A stretch of DNA of 64,000 bases from Massilia rhizosphaerae (GTDB taxonomy: Bacteria > Pseudomonadota > Gammaproteobacteria > Burkholderiales > Burkholderiaceae_D), in NCBI RefSeq assembly GCF_016093545.1, contig NZ_JADKYX010000001.1:434001-498000 (forward strand). The letters run 5' to 3'. The translations under genes and the position numbers were made by a program. Positions 40,612 through 48,969 of the stretch are shown here, piece after piece; within the stretch, counting starts at the first letter, position 1, and each line of letters opens with the position of its first letter. Under the pieces are notes generated by a model. It made no database searches. It was given only the letters and a program-made list of their open reading frames with translations, and was not told the DNA's origin.

Positions 40612-41645
40612 GCATGTATCCGTGGCAGCAGGACGCCTGGACGCGGCTGCAGGCGATGCGCGCGCGCCTGCCGCACGCGATCCTGTTCCACGGCCCGGCC
40701 GGCGTCGGCAAGGCCGACTTCATCGAAACGTTCGCCCAGGCGCTGCTGTGCGAGAACGTGAGGCCGGACGGGCACGCCTGCGGCACGTGCGCGTCGTGCG
40801 GGTGGTTTGCCCAGGGTAATCATCCGGACTACCGCCGCGTGCGTCCGGAAGCGCTGGAGGACGAGGTCCCGGCGGCCGAAGGCGAGGACGCGCCGGCCGA
40901 AGAGAAAAAGACGAAAACGAAGACGGCGTCGAAAGAGATCAAGATCGAGCAGGTGCGCGCGCTGGCCGATTTCATGAACATCTCGACGCACCGCCAGGGC
41001 CTGCGCGTCGTCGTGCTGTATCCGGCGGAAAGCCTGAACATGCCGGCGTCGAACGCCTTGCTGAAAACGCTCGAGGAACCGCCGCCGGGCACCGTGTTCC
41101 TGCTGGCATCGAACGGCCTGGACCGGCTGCTGCCGACGATCTTGTCGCGCTGCCGCAAGTTCGCCCTGCCCATGCCCGAGCACGCCGAGGCGCTCGCCTG
41201 GCTGGAAGCGCAGGGCGTGCAGGACGCGGACGGCTGGCTGCGCGAGCAGGGCGGCGCGCCGCTGGCGGCCCTGGCCCAGGCCGAGACGGGCAGCCGCGAG
41301 GAACTCGACGGCTTGCTGCAGATCCTCGCCCAGCCGAGCGTGGACGCCGCGTTGCGCAGTGCCGACAAATTGAGCAAGGCGCCGCTGGCGTCCCTCGTTG
41401 CGTGGCAGCAGCGGTGGCTGTATGACGTGTTTTCGTACAAGCTGTCGGGGGTGATCCGGTATTATCCGAGGTATCAACGGGAATTGGCGGCCCTGGCTGG
41501 ACGCGTGAACGTGGCCAATTTGGTGCAAGCAATTAAATCCACGAACGAGCGCCGCGCCGTGGCCGATCACCCGTTGTCTCCGAAACTGTTTGTCGAAGAC
41601 ATGTTGCTCGATTACATAGCCCGTTGCGGTGCCGGGGCTGTTTGA
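40602..41645 (+). CDS. holB: DNA polymerase III subunit delta prime
   Basis: A 347-residue clamp-loader subunit. The AAA+ fold has a Walker-A-like GPAGVGKA, a zinc module with Cys50, Cys60, Cys63 and Cys66, [14 protein letters not shown], and the SRC motif in ILSRCRKF. A short Lys/Thr/Glu-rich insertion (about 100-115) separates the zinc module from the core. The start is uncertain: ATG 40602 overlaps tmk, and GTG 40608 or ATG 40614 would also serve; GGAG at 40595 favours 40608. pilZ follows after 13 bases. Confidence 0.95.
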   Translation: MAVSMYPWQQDAWTRLQAMRARLPHAILFHGPAGVGKADFIETFAQALLCENVRPDGHACGTCASCGWFAQGNHPDYRRVRPEALEDEVPAAEGEDAPAEEKKTKTKTASKEIKIEQVRALADFMNISTHRQGLRVVVLYPAESLNMPASNALLKTLEEPPPGTVFLLASNGLDRLLPTILSRCRKFALPMPEHAEALAWLEAQGVQDADGWLREQGGAPLAALAQAETGSREELDGLLQILAQPSVDAALRSADKLSKAPLASLVAWQQRWLYDVFSYKLSGVIRYYPRYQRELAALAGRVNVANLVQAIKSTNERRAVADHPLSPKLFVEDMLLDYIARCGAGAV

Positions 41646-41658
41646 CGAAAGGACGACG

Positions 41659-42060
41659 ATGAGTGTAACGCCTAACGGTCCGATCAGCGGCCTGCCCGCC
41701 GATCCGAACGCGCCGCAGCCCGCGCGGCCGTCGGTGCTGTCGCTCGCCATCAAGGAAAAAGCCGCGCTGTACGCGGCCTATATGCCGTTCCTGAAAAACG
41801 GCGGCATGTTCGTGCCCACCAACAAGCCGTACAAGGTCGGCGACGAGATCTACCTCATCCTGTCGCTGATGGACGATCCCAACAAATACCCGATCGCCGG
41901 CAAGGTTGCGTGGATCACGCCGGCCGGGGCGAACAACAACAAGGCGCAGGGCATCGGCGTGCATTTCCCGGCCGACGAGACCGGGCAGCGCGCCCGCCTG
42001 CGCATCGAAGAAATCCTCGGCGCCGCGCTGCGCTCGTCGCGCGCCACCCATACCCTATAG
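41659..42060 (+). CDS. pilZ: PilZ-domain protein, type IV pilus type
   Basis: A 133-residue PilZ. It has PSVLSLAIKEKAALYAAYMPFLKNGGMFVPT, the N-terminal form seen in true pilus-biogenesis PilZ proteins, which lack the RxxxR c-di-GMP arginines. That motif is absent here too, so it probably acts in pilus assembly with PilB/FimX-like partners rather than binding c-di-GMP. The place after holB is the classical one. Confidence 0.93.
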   Translation: MSVTPNGPISGLPADPNAPQPARPSVLSLAIKEKAALYAAYMPFLKNGGMFVPTNKPYKVGDEIYLILSLMDDPNKYPIAGKVAWITPAGANNNKAQGIGVHFPADETGQRARLRIEEILGAALRSSRATHTL

Positions 42061-42077
42061 TTCCTGTTCGTTTCAAC

Positions 42078-42596
42078 ATGCCGTCCTACGTCCACCGCCT
42101 CGCCCGCATCGAAGATCTGCCCGTCATCGTCGACATCTACAATTCCACCATCGCGTCGCGCGAAGTCACGGCCGACACCGAGCCCGTCACCGTCGCGTCG
42201 CGCGAAGGCTGGTTCCACGAACACACGCCGGAGCGCCGCCCGCTGTGGGTGATCCACGATGCGGCCGACGCGTCGGATAATCCGGCCGTGATCGGCTGGT
42301 GCTCGTACTCGAATTTCTACGGCCGCCCGGCGTATTCGGGCACGGCCGAGCTGTCGATCTATATCGCGGAAAGCTGGCGCGGCAAGGGCGTGGGGCGTTA
42401 CTGCCTGGAACAGGCGATGGCGTTCGCGCCGAACGTCAAGGTGCACACCTTGCTCGGCTTTATTTTCGGCCACAACGTGCCCAGCCTGGGGTTGTTCCGT
42501 AAATATGGCTTCGAGACGTGGGCCAATTTTCCGCGCGTCGCGAACCTGGACGGCACCGAGCGCGACCTGATCATTCTCGGCAAGCGCGTCGCCTGA
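42078..42596 (+). CDS. GNAT acetyltransferase, phosphinothricin-acetyltransferase-like
   Basis: A 172-residue GNAT. It has the IYNSTIASREVTADTEPVT stretch of the Pat/YncA group, ELSIYIAESWRGKGVGRYCLEQ as acetyl-CoA loop, and HNVPSLGLFRKYGFE. Related enzymes acetylate methionine sulfone/sulfoximine or the herbicide phosphinothricin. The gene begins 17 bases after pilZ and may share its transcript. It marks the left end of an accessory stretch separating pilZ from tatD. Confidence 0.88.
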   Translation: MPSYVHRLARIEDLPVIVDIYNSTIASREVTADTEPVTVASREGWFHEHTPERRPLWVIHDAADASDNPAVIGWCSYSNFYGRPAYSGTAELSIYIAESWRGKGVGRYCLEQAMAFAPNVKVHTLLGFIFGHNVPSLGLFRKYGFETWANFPRVANLDGTERDLIILGKRVA

Positions 42597-42624
42597 CGCG
42601 GGCATGCGAGGTCTTCGCTCAAGA

Positions 42625-43860
42625 TCAAAGCGGCGTGGTCTTTGCGGCTGCGGCGGCACCGGCTGGGCTTTGTTCGAGCTGGGGCAACCCAATCGATGCG
42701 GGTGAGCCATCGCGGGCGCGGCGGCCGTTGAGCAAGACACCGATCCACGAATTGCGCACCAACCAGTGGTAACTGAGCAGGCATACGGCCGTGGTCGCGG
42801 AAATGTTTAGCAACATCTTCCCTGCGACACCGAAGGGCGCGTCATACAACAGGATGCCGAAGCCGATCGTGCCCGCCAAATGGACCAGATAGACCCAGTA
42901 CGAACTGTCGGACAGGTATTTCAGGACGCGGTTTTGTCGAGGAAGATATCGCGAAAAGAATCCCAGCACAGCGAGACTCCACAGCCAGTTGGTGCAACCG
43001 AAGAACAGTGCGGTGCCGAGATCCGGATACGCCATGCGAGCGTCTGCCGCACTGCCGGCTTTCAACGTGACCAGGCTGAGGATAAACGCGACCAAGCCGG
43101 CGATGCCATTGCGCCAGCAACGTCGCTCGAGCTGGGGAAGAAGGTCGTGGCGTTGCCAATACACGGTCGCGCCGGCGGCGAAGAATAATCCATAGTCGGC
43201 AATCTCGGCCAGATTCGGCACGAAGGACCCGCTGGGCGCCAGGATGCCGTGCGGATACGCGGTCCCGATAAGCGCCACCGGAATCGCGAGGACGATCGTG
43301 CCCCACCACGTCGCGAGCATGTTGCCCGCGGCGCTGCGTGCCGCGGCGAGCACCCGGTGCGGCAAATATTGTCCAAGACGGCTGGCGACCGCGGCCAGCA
43401 GACAAAGCCATAGCAGGTCGTACAGGAACCAAAGATGCATCGTGTTGAATGCGGTTTGATGGGGTTCCCGTTTGGGAAGCAAGGTGAGATCGAATCCGAT
43501 CGTGCCGCGCTGCATGAGGTGTGCAAATATCACTATCAAGCTCGAAACGCAGACGAAAAGAATTGGCCAGAAAATGACGAACGGCAGTCCGATGCGCCGC
43601 GCGCGATTCTTCAGCATGCCCGCACGGCCACGCTCTTCAAGCATCCTGGCGACAAAGAACCCGGCAAGAATATAGAACGCAGGCATTCGGAACGAGTGAA
43701 TCAGCAAGACAATCAAGTCGGCGGCCGGCGAGGACTGGCTGTCGCGCCAAGGCATCGTTGGCGTCGCCATGTGGTTGACGGCGACATGCAATACGATGCC
43801 AAGCCACATCAACATCGCGCGCAGATTGTCCAATGCGTGTATGCGGGACGGTGCGTTCAC
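42625..43860 (-). CDS. Membrane acyltransferase (acyltransferase 3 / OpgC-like)
   Basis: A 411-residue membrane protein with about ten helices. It has the acyltransferase-3 opening RIHALDNLRAMLMWLGIVLHVAVNH (conserved Arg and His), SFRMPAFYILAGFF, and SYWVYLVHL near the C-terminus. Relatives move acetyl or succinyl groups onto periplasmic glucans, O-antigen or peptidoglycan. A GTG start at 43860 is chosen because AAGGAG stands 7 bases before it. It follows the ABC permease by 22 bases on the same strand, so the acyltransferase and the exporter may serve one product. Base composition is less GC-rich than the flanks. Confidence 0.85.
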   Translation of the reverse strand: MNAPSRIHALDNLRAMLMWLGIVLHVAVNHMATPTMPWRDSQSSPAADLIVLLIHSFRMPAFYILAGFFVARMLEERGRAGMLKNRARRIGLPFVIFWPILFVCVSSLIVIFAHLMQRGTIGFDLTLLPKREPHQTAFNTMHLWFLYDLLWLCLLAAVASRLGQYLPHRVLAAARSAAGNMLATWWGTIVLAIPVALIGTAYPHGILAPSGSFVPNLAEIADYGLFFAAGATVYWQRHDLLPQLERRCWRNGIAGLVAFILSLVTLKAGSAADARMAYPDLGTALFFGCTNWLWSLAVLGFFSRYLPRQNRVLKYLSDSSYWVYLVHLAGTIGFGILLYDAPFGVAGKMLLNISATTAVCLLSYHWLVRNSWIGVLLNGRRARDGSPASIGLPQLEQSPAGAAAAAKTTPL

Positions 43861-43882
43861 TGGTACTCCTTTCCGATAGATT

Positions 43883-44557
43883 TCAGATGAACTGCGTCTT
43901 GCGTGACCGCAGCCAAAGGGTGGCGCCCAAGCCGGCAACAATCAGCACCAGTTCTGCCAGCAGGAAACCGAATACGTCCGCGCTCCAGACCACGGCGCCG
44001 CCTTGCATGGACGCATGAATCGCGCGGTTCGTCGCCGCGCTGTAGACGGTCCCCTGCAACACGACGTTCCAGAAGACGACCGCACGGATCGTCTTGTCGA
44101 GCGAATCGCGCACCAATGCGGCGGTCAGCACCAACACCGCATTCGCGGCACAGCCGCCGAAGACAATAAGCAGGAAAGGGATCAGCCCACGGGGCAGGTG
44201 ACCCTGCAGGTGAACGGCGGCGATCGAGGCAAACAGCAACAGACTCCACACGCCGAAGTAGCTCAGCAGGTTGAAAGCGAGCTTCGACCAGGTGTATTCC
44301 GCCGGCGTGATCGGCAGACTCATCAGGAAGGCAAGCGTCTGGTTCCTGCTTTCTCCGAGAACCGTTACAACAGGCAAATGCATGCCTAGTGTAACGAGCG
44401 TGGTCACAAGCAGGACGCCGCCGGCACGAAAAAACGTGGCCCCGGGTATGCTGGCCAGAGCGATCGCCAACAGGCCGAACACAATATAGCCCGCGACGAT
44501 TCGGTGGAAGAAGTGGACGTCCTTGCGTATCAACATCGCGATCATCGATGTGTTCAT
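43883..44557 (-). CDS. ABC-2-type exporter permease
   Basis: A 224-residue inner-membrane protein with six hydrophobic segments, no signal peptide, starting MNTSMIAMLIRKDVHFF. It carries the short cytoplasmic N-terminus and the TLAFLMSLPITPAEYTWSKL segment before helix 3, as in ABC-2 and YtrC-like permeases. The start overlaps the ATPase gene by 4 bases (ATGA). A GntR regulator plus ATPase plus permease matches the Ytr/antibiotic-response module of other bacteria. The substrate is not predictable. Confidence 0.82.
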   Translation of the reverse strand: MNTSMIAMLIRKDVHFFHRIVAGYIVFGLLAIALASIPGATFFRAGGVLLVTTLVTLGMHLPVVTVLGESRNQTLAFLMSLPITPAEYTWSKLAFNLLSYFGVWSLLLFASIAAVHLQGHLPRGLIPFLLIVFGGCAANAVLVLTAALVRDSLDKTIRAVVFWNVVLQGTVYSAATNRAIHASMQGGAVVWSADVFGFLLAELVLIVAGLGATLWLRSRKTQFI

Positions 44558-45453
44558 TCGGCTTGCTCCTTACGTTTTGCCAGGACGTTGCAGACAAAAA
44601 TTTCTTCCAGGTTCATCTGTTCGACGGAGCGCACGGTCGCGCCCGCGGCCTCGCATGCGGCCGCCAATGCGGGTTCGAAGCGGGATGTCGTCAGCGTCCG
44701 CGCCCTGCCTTGTCCCGCCACCTCGACCGTCCCGGGAAGCTCGGGCAGCGTGACGTCGTTCGGCACGTCCAGGCGCAAGCGGCGCCACCGCTCGGTATAG
44801 TGTGCGGTGTCGTCGGAATCGACGATGCGACCCTGGTCGATGAAGGTGAGGCGGTCGGCAATTTGCTCGACATCGCGCGTGTTCTGCGATGAAAAGAGGA
44901 CGGTGCGTTCCTCGTCGGTCACGACTTCCATCAGTGCGGCGAGCACCTCGTGACGGGCGACGGGGTCGAGGCCGGTCGTCGGTTCATCCAGGATCAGCAA
45001 GCGCGGCCGCCGAGCGAGCGCCAGAAGGAGCGCGGCCTTGACGCGTTGTCCGTGCGACTGTTGCCTCATCGACTGCACGGGATTCAGGTAAAGCTTCTTC
45101 GCCAGCGCCATCGCATAAACCTGATCCCAGGCGGGATAGATCGATGCCATCCATTCCATATGCCAGGCCAGATTGGCGTTGGGATACAGGCGCACATCTT
45201 CTGAAACGAAGCCGATATCCTGTTTGGCAAGTGCCTGCTGGCGGGGCATGTCATAGCCGAGAACGCTCGCCTGCCCGCTGTCCTGGGTGACCAGGCCCAG
45301 CATGATACGAATCGTGGTGGATTTTCCAGCGCCATTGGCACCGAGAAACCCCATGACGCAGCCGGTCGGCATCGTCATGTCGATGCCGTCGAGATGAAAA
45401 TGAGGGTAGCGTTTGCTGATGCCGTGCAATTCAATGGCAGGTGACGGGTTCAT
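44554..45453 (-). CDS. ABC transporter ATP-binding protein with altered signature motifs
   Basis: A 299-residue ABC-2 ATPase. Walker A GANGAGKSTT, Q-loop DIGFVSED and Walker B LLILDEPTTGLDP are normal. The signature, normally LSGGQ or LSKGM, reads QSHGQR, and the switch His, expected in SSH, is Gln in FSSQNTRD. The C-terminal 70 residues are an extra domain seen in the YtrB group. Coupled by 4-base overlaps to the GntR gene before it and to the permease after it. Low activity or a regulatory role is possible. Confidence 0.9.
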   Translation of the reverse strand: MNPSPAIELHGISKRYPHFHLDGIDMTMPTGCVMGFLGANGAGKSTTIRIMLGLVTQDSGQASVLGYDMPRQQALAKQDIGFVSEDVRLYPNANLAWHMEWMASIYPAWDQVYAMALAKKLYLNPVQSMRQQSHGQRVKAALLLALARRPRLLILDEPTTGLDPVARHEVLAALMEVVTDEERTVLFSSQNTRDVEQIADRLTFIDQGRIVDSDDTAHYTERWRRLRLDVPNDVTLPELPGTVEVAGQGRARTLTTSRFEPALAAACEAAGATVRSVEQMNLEEIFVCNVLAKRKEQAE

Positions 45454-45842
45454 CGGGTTCCTGTCTTGTTGATGATTTGGAGGAGACGAGACGTGGTGTC
45501 TTCCGGCGAAAGCCCGAGCATGTGGGCAAGGCGCGCGACCTCGCCCAGATGCCAGCTCAGGTCCTGGGCCCACAATTGGCTGGGGAGGTTCGGTGCGGCA
45601 GCGACCGTCGAGCCGCGGCCCTGGTGGGTCGAAATGACCCCTTCGCGTTCGAGCTCGAGATAGGCACGCTTGACCGTGATGACGCTGACGCATAACTGGG
45701 CAGCCAATTGACGGATGGACGGAATCTCGTCTCCTGGCGCCCAATCCCCAAGCGCGACCTTATTACGGATTTGCTCCATGATCTGCAGATACATGGGCCG
45801 GCCATCAGCCTGGGAGATGACGAGGTCACTGTGCTTATCCAT
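45450..45842 (-). CDS. GntR-family regulator, YtrA subfamily
   Basis: A 130-residue repressor-type protein: a winged helix of about 70 residues (MYLQIMEQIRNKVALGDWAPGDEIPSIRQLAAQL, then the recognition helix with SVITVKRAYLELEREG) and a short helical tail. The short C-terminus places it in YtrA, whose members control the ABC transporter in the same operon. Its start codon lies within a palindromic AT-rich site, fitting autorepression. Confidence 0.92.
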   Translation of the reverse strand: MDKHSDLVISQADGRPMYLQIMEQIRNKVALGDWAPGDEIPSIRQLAAQLCVSVITVKRAYLELEREGVISTHQGRGSTVAAAPNLPSQLWAQDLSWHLGEVARLAHMLGLSPEDTTSRLLQIINKTGTR

Positions 45843-45862
45843 ATACACAGTATATACACACT
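45841..45862. promoter_or_regulatory. Candidate YtrA-type operator
   Basis: On the minus strand the sequence AGTGTGTATATACTGTGTATAT directly precedes and touches the GntR start codon. It contains the perfect palindrome GTATATAC and two GTGTATA half-sites 11 bases apart. YtrA-type regulators bind such GT-rich, A/T-centred dyads beside their own promoter. Confidence 0.55.
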
Positions 45863-45951
45863 GGGCCGCTGCGCGCAGAAATTTTTTTTGCCGAGTTCCG
45901 GCATGGGATCGTGCGGGGCTGTCACTCTCGCGGGTCGCGTACAATATCGGG

Positions 45952-46734
45952 ATGTACATCGATTCCCACTGCCACATCAACTTCCCGGAACTGGCCGCGC
46001 GGATGCCGGAAATCCTGGCCAGGATGGCCGAGAACAAGGTCACGCACGCGCTGTGCGTGTCCGTCGACCTGCCGGATTTCCCCGGCGTGCTCGCCCTGGC
46101 CGAAGAATACCCGCACATCTTCGCCTCGGTCGGCGTGCACCCCGATTACGAGGACACGCCGGAACCCACCGTCGCGCAACTGGTCGAGATGGCCGATCAC
46201 CCCAAGGTGATCGCGATCGGCGAGACCGGCCTCGATTATTACCGGCTGGAGGGCGACCTCGAATGGCAGCGCGCGCGCTTCCGCACGCACATCCGCGCGT
46301 CGCGCGAGACGCGCAAGCCGCTGATCATCCACACGCGCGCCGCCAGCGCGGACACGATCCGCATCATGCGCGAAGAAGGCGCGGGCGTCGAGGCGGGCGG
46401 CGTGGCCGGCGTGATGCACTGCTTCACGGAGTCGCTGGACGTCGCCCTGGCCGCCATCGAGATGGGGTTCTACATCTCGTTCTCCGGCATCGTCACGTTC
46501 AAGAGCGCCAAAGACCTGCAGGCCGTGGCCAGGGCGCTGCCGCTGGACCGCATCCTCATCGAGACCGATTCGCCGTACCTGGCGCCCGTGCCCTATCGCG
46601 GCAAGATGAACGAGCCGGGCTATGTGCCCCACGTGGCGGAATACCTCGCGACGCTGAAGGACGTGCCGCTGCGCGAGATCGCCGACCGCACCACCGAGAA
46701 TTTCTTCAACCTGTTCAAGGCCGCGAGGAACTGA
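45952..46734 (+). CDS. TatD-family metal-dependent hydrolase
   Basis: A 260-residue TIM-barrel DNase-like enzyme. Metal ligands: DSHCHINF at the N-terminus, GETGLDYYR, HTRAA, MHCFTES and IETDSPYLAP. The best-known members are 3'-5' DNases. In related genomes it follows pilZ directly; here 3.9 kb of other genes lie between. The ankyrin gene begins 3 bases after its stop. Confidence 0.95.
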   Translation: MYIDSHCHINFPELAARMPEILARMAENKVTHALCVSVDLPDFPGVLALAEEYPHIFASVGVHPDYEDTPEPTVAQLVEMADHPKVIAIGETGLDYYRLEGDLEWQRARFRTHIRASRETRKPLIIHTRAASADTIRIMREEGAGVEAGGVAGVMHCFTESLDVALAAIEMGFYISFSGIVTFKSAKDLQAVARALPLDRILIETDSPYLAPVPYRGKMNEPGYVPHVAEYLATLKDVPLREIADRTTENFFNLFKAARN

Positions 46735-46736
46735 CC

Positions 46737-47426
46737 ATGACGTCCCACCGCCCGTTGCGCCGTACCGTTCTCCGATCTTTCGTGCTGGCCGTGGCGCTGG
46801 CCGCGGGCATCCATCCGGCGCAGGCTGCGCAGACGCCGGCGCAGACGGCCGACTTCTTCCGCGCCGTGCAGATGGACGATGCGGGCACCGTGCGGGCCTT
46901 GCTGGGCAAGGTCGACCCGAACCAGGTGAACCCGGTCGGCGGCGAACCGGCACTGGTGCTCGCCGTGCGCGAAGGGGCGATGCAGGTGTTCGACGCGCTG
47001 CTGCGCTATCCCGGCACGAACGTCGACGCACCAGCCATGAACGGCAACACGGCGCTGATGATGGCCGCGTACAAGCACGACAAACCCGCCGCCGAAGCCC
47101 TGATCGCGAAGGGCGCGGCCGTGAACCGTCCCGGCTGGACGCCGCTGCACTACGCGGCCGCCAGCGGCGACGACGACATCGCGCGCCTGCTGCTGGCGCA
47201 CGGCGCCCGCATCGACGCGGCGTCGCCGCCCGCCAGCGGCGCCTACACGCCCCTGATGATGGCGGCGCGCGAAGGCCATCAGGACAGCGCGCTGTTCCTG
47301 CTCGGCCAGGGCGCCGATCCGCGATTGAAGAACAGCGAAGGCTTGACGGCGGCCGAGATCGCGCGGCGGGCCGATCACGGCGCTATCGCGAAGGCGCTCG
47401 AGCAGCGCGCTAAGAGCGGCCGCTGA
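46737..47426 (+). CDS. Secreted ankyrin-repeat protein
   Basis: A 229-residue protein with signal peptide 1-30 (ends AQA) and about four to five ankyrin repeats: NTALMMAAYKHDKPAAEALIAKGA, TPLHYAAASGDDDIARLLLAHGA and TPLMMAAREGHQDSALFLLGQGAD are clear. It is expected to bind a protein in the periplasm. GAGGAA precedes the ATG by 7 bases, overlapping the end of tatD, so it is coupled to it. Its last 17 bases overlap the convergent GGDEF gene. Confidence 0.9.
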   Translation: MTSHRPLRRTVLRSFVLAVALAAGIHPAQAAQTPAQTADFFRAVQMDDAGTVRALLGKVDPNQVNPVGGEPALVLAVREGAMQVFDALLRYPGTNVDAPAMNGNTALMMAAYKHDKPAAEALIAKGAAVNRPGWTPLHYAAASGDDDIARLLLAHGARIDAASPPASGAYTPLMMAAREGHQDSALFLLGQGADPRLKNSEGLTAAEIARRADHGAIAKALEQRAKSGR

Positions 47427-48750
47427 GCGGATCCGCGCCGTCCGCCTGGCACGGGTGCGCGCGCTTGGCCGCATACATGCGCGCGTCCGCGTGCATCAAC
47501 AGCGTTTCGACCTGGTCCGCGTGGTCCGGGAACAGCGCGATGCCGATGCTGACGCCGATGTGGAGCGGCACGCACGGCGTCGGCACCGGTTGCGCGAGCG
47601 CGGCGCGGATCTTGTCGGCGCAGCGGTCGGCGTCTTCGGGCGCCTGCAGGTCTTCCAGCAGCAGCACGAATTCGTCGCCGCCGAGGCGGGCCACGGTGTC
47701 GGACTCGCGCGCGCACTCCACCAGCCGGGCGGCCACCTCGCGCAGCAGCGCGTCGCCGGTGGCGTGGCCATGATGGTCGTTGACCTGCTTGAATTCGTCG
47801 ACGTCCACGTACAGCAGACCCAGCCGTGACTGGCTGCGCCGGGCCCGGGCGACGGCCGTGCGGACGCGGTCGAAGAACAGCCGCCGGTTCGGCAATCCCG
47901 TCAATTCGTCGTGGCAGGCCGAGCGCATCAGGTCGTCGTGCAGGCGCTTGCGCTCCAGCGCCAGGCCGACCTGGACGGCGACGAAGCGCAGCAGGCCGCG
48001 GTCGGCCGGCGAGTAGCCGGTACCGGCGCGGTCGCGCAACAGCAGGGCGCCGATGGTGCCCGCCGGCCCCTTCAAGTCGATCATGAGCCAGGTGTTCAGG
48101 CGGCCGGCCGCGACGTGGCGTACGGCGTCCGGCGCGAGCGTGTCCGGATTCGACGTCGCCGCGCGCCAGCGCGCGAGGCAGGCGCGCGACGGCGGGCGCG
48201 TCCGTTCGTCGTGGTCGCGCCGGTAGATGACCTTGAAACCCTGTTGCGCGGTGGGATCCGTGACGACGACCATGCCGGGCGCGCCGACCATCCGGTCGAG
48301 GATGCCATGGATGTCGGCGCACAGTCCGGCCAGGTCGCCGGCCACGAAGGCGGCCTCGGAAATGGCGTAGGTCGCGGCCTGGCGCCGTTCGGCGCGCTTG
48401 CGCAGGGTGACGTCGCGCGCGACGCCCAGGCGCAGGTTCTGGTCGGCGATCCAGCGCGCCGACCACATGACGTCGACCCAGTGGCCTTCCTTGTGCAGGT
48501 AGCGGTTTTCGAAGCCGATGCTGTCCTGTCCGGCCGCGATGCGCGCGCTTTCCGCGAGGGTCCGGTCGTGGTCTTCGGGAACGACGAAATCGAGGATGTG
48601 CCGTCCGATCAATTCGGTCGGGCGGTAGCCGAGGATGCGCTCGCTGCCCGCGCTGACGTCGACGATGACGCCGTGCCGATCCACCAGGAACACGACGTCC
48701 AGCAACAGATCGGCAATATTCGCCGAGAGGGAACGAATCGAATGGACCAT
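47410..48750 (-). CDS. PAS-GAF-GGDEF diguanylate cyclase
   Basis: A 446-residue soluble sensor. PAS/PAC at about 12-118 (VSAGSERILGYRPTELIGRHILDFV, then ARDVTLRKRAE), GAF-like about 125-270, GGDEF about 285-440 with LGGDEFVLLLED and the inhibitory RxxD (RESD) five residues earlier. There is no TM segment. It should make c-di-GMP, with product feedback. The 219-base gap upstream carries an AT-rich inverted repeat that may control it. Confidence 0.93.
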   Translation of the reverse strand: MVHSIRSLSANIADLLLDVVFLVDRHGVIVDVSAGSERILGYRPTELIGRHILDFVVPEDHDRTLAESARIAAGQDSIGFENRYLHKEGHWVDVMWSARWIADQNLRLGVARDVTLRKRAERRQAATYAISEAAFVAGDLAGLCADIHGILDRMVGAPGMVVVTDPTAQQGFKVIYRRDHDERTRPPSRACLARWRAATSNPDTLAPDAVRHVAAGRLNTWLMIDLKGPAGTIGALLLRDRAGTGYSPADRGLLRFVAVQVGLALERKRLHDDLMRSACHDELTGLPNRRLFFDRVRTAVARARRSQSRLGLLYVDVDEFKQVNDHHGHATGDALLREVAARLVECARESDTVARLGGDEFVLLLEDLQAPEDADRCADKIRAALAQPVPTPCVPLHIGVSIGIALFPDHADQVETLLMHADARMYAAKRAHPCQADGADPLSGRS

Positions 48751-48777
48751 GTGAAAAGCGGTGATGACGGGCGGCGT

Positions 48778-48822
48778 GAAAATACTAACATTCTCTCTCA
48801 GGAAATAGCTAATAGTATTTTC
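48778..48822. promoter_or_regulatory. AT-rich inverted repeat upstream of the GGDEF gene
   Basis: GAAAATACTA (48778-48787) and TAGTATTTTC (48813-48822) are perfect 10-base inverted arms around a 25-base spacer. The region is distinctly AT-rich against its surroundings and lies 28 bases before the GGDEF start codon. It could be an operator pair or a leader hairpin; the regulator is unknown. Confidence 0.4.
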
Positions 48823-48969
48823 TCAACGCCGGTGCTGTTCCGCCGATCCGACAAACTGAACTGCAAATCCCCGTCACCTCCACGCATCGCCGGTTTTCCA
48901 CCGTGTACATAATGCATCCTGAGATCAACATGGCGCCGGCAGGACCGCGGGCCCGACAACGAGGACACA

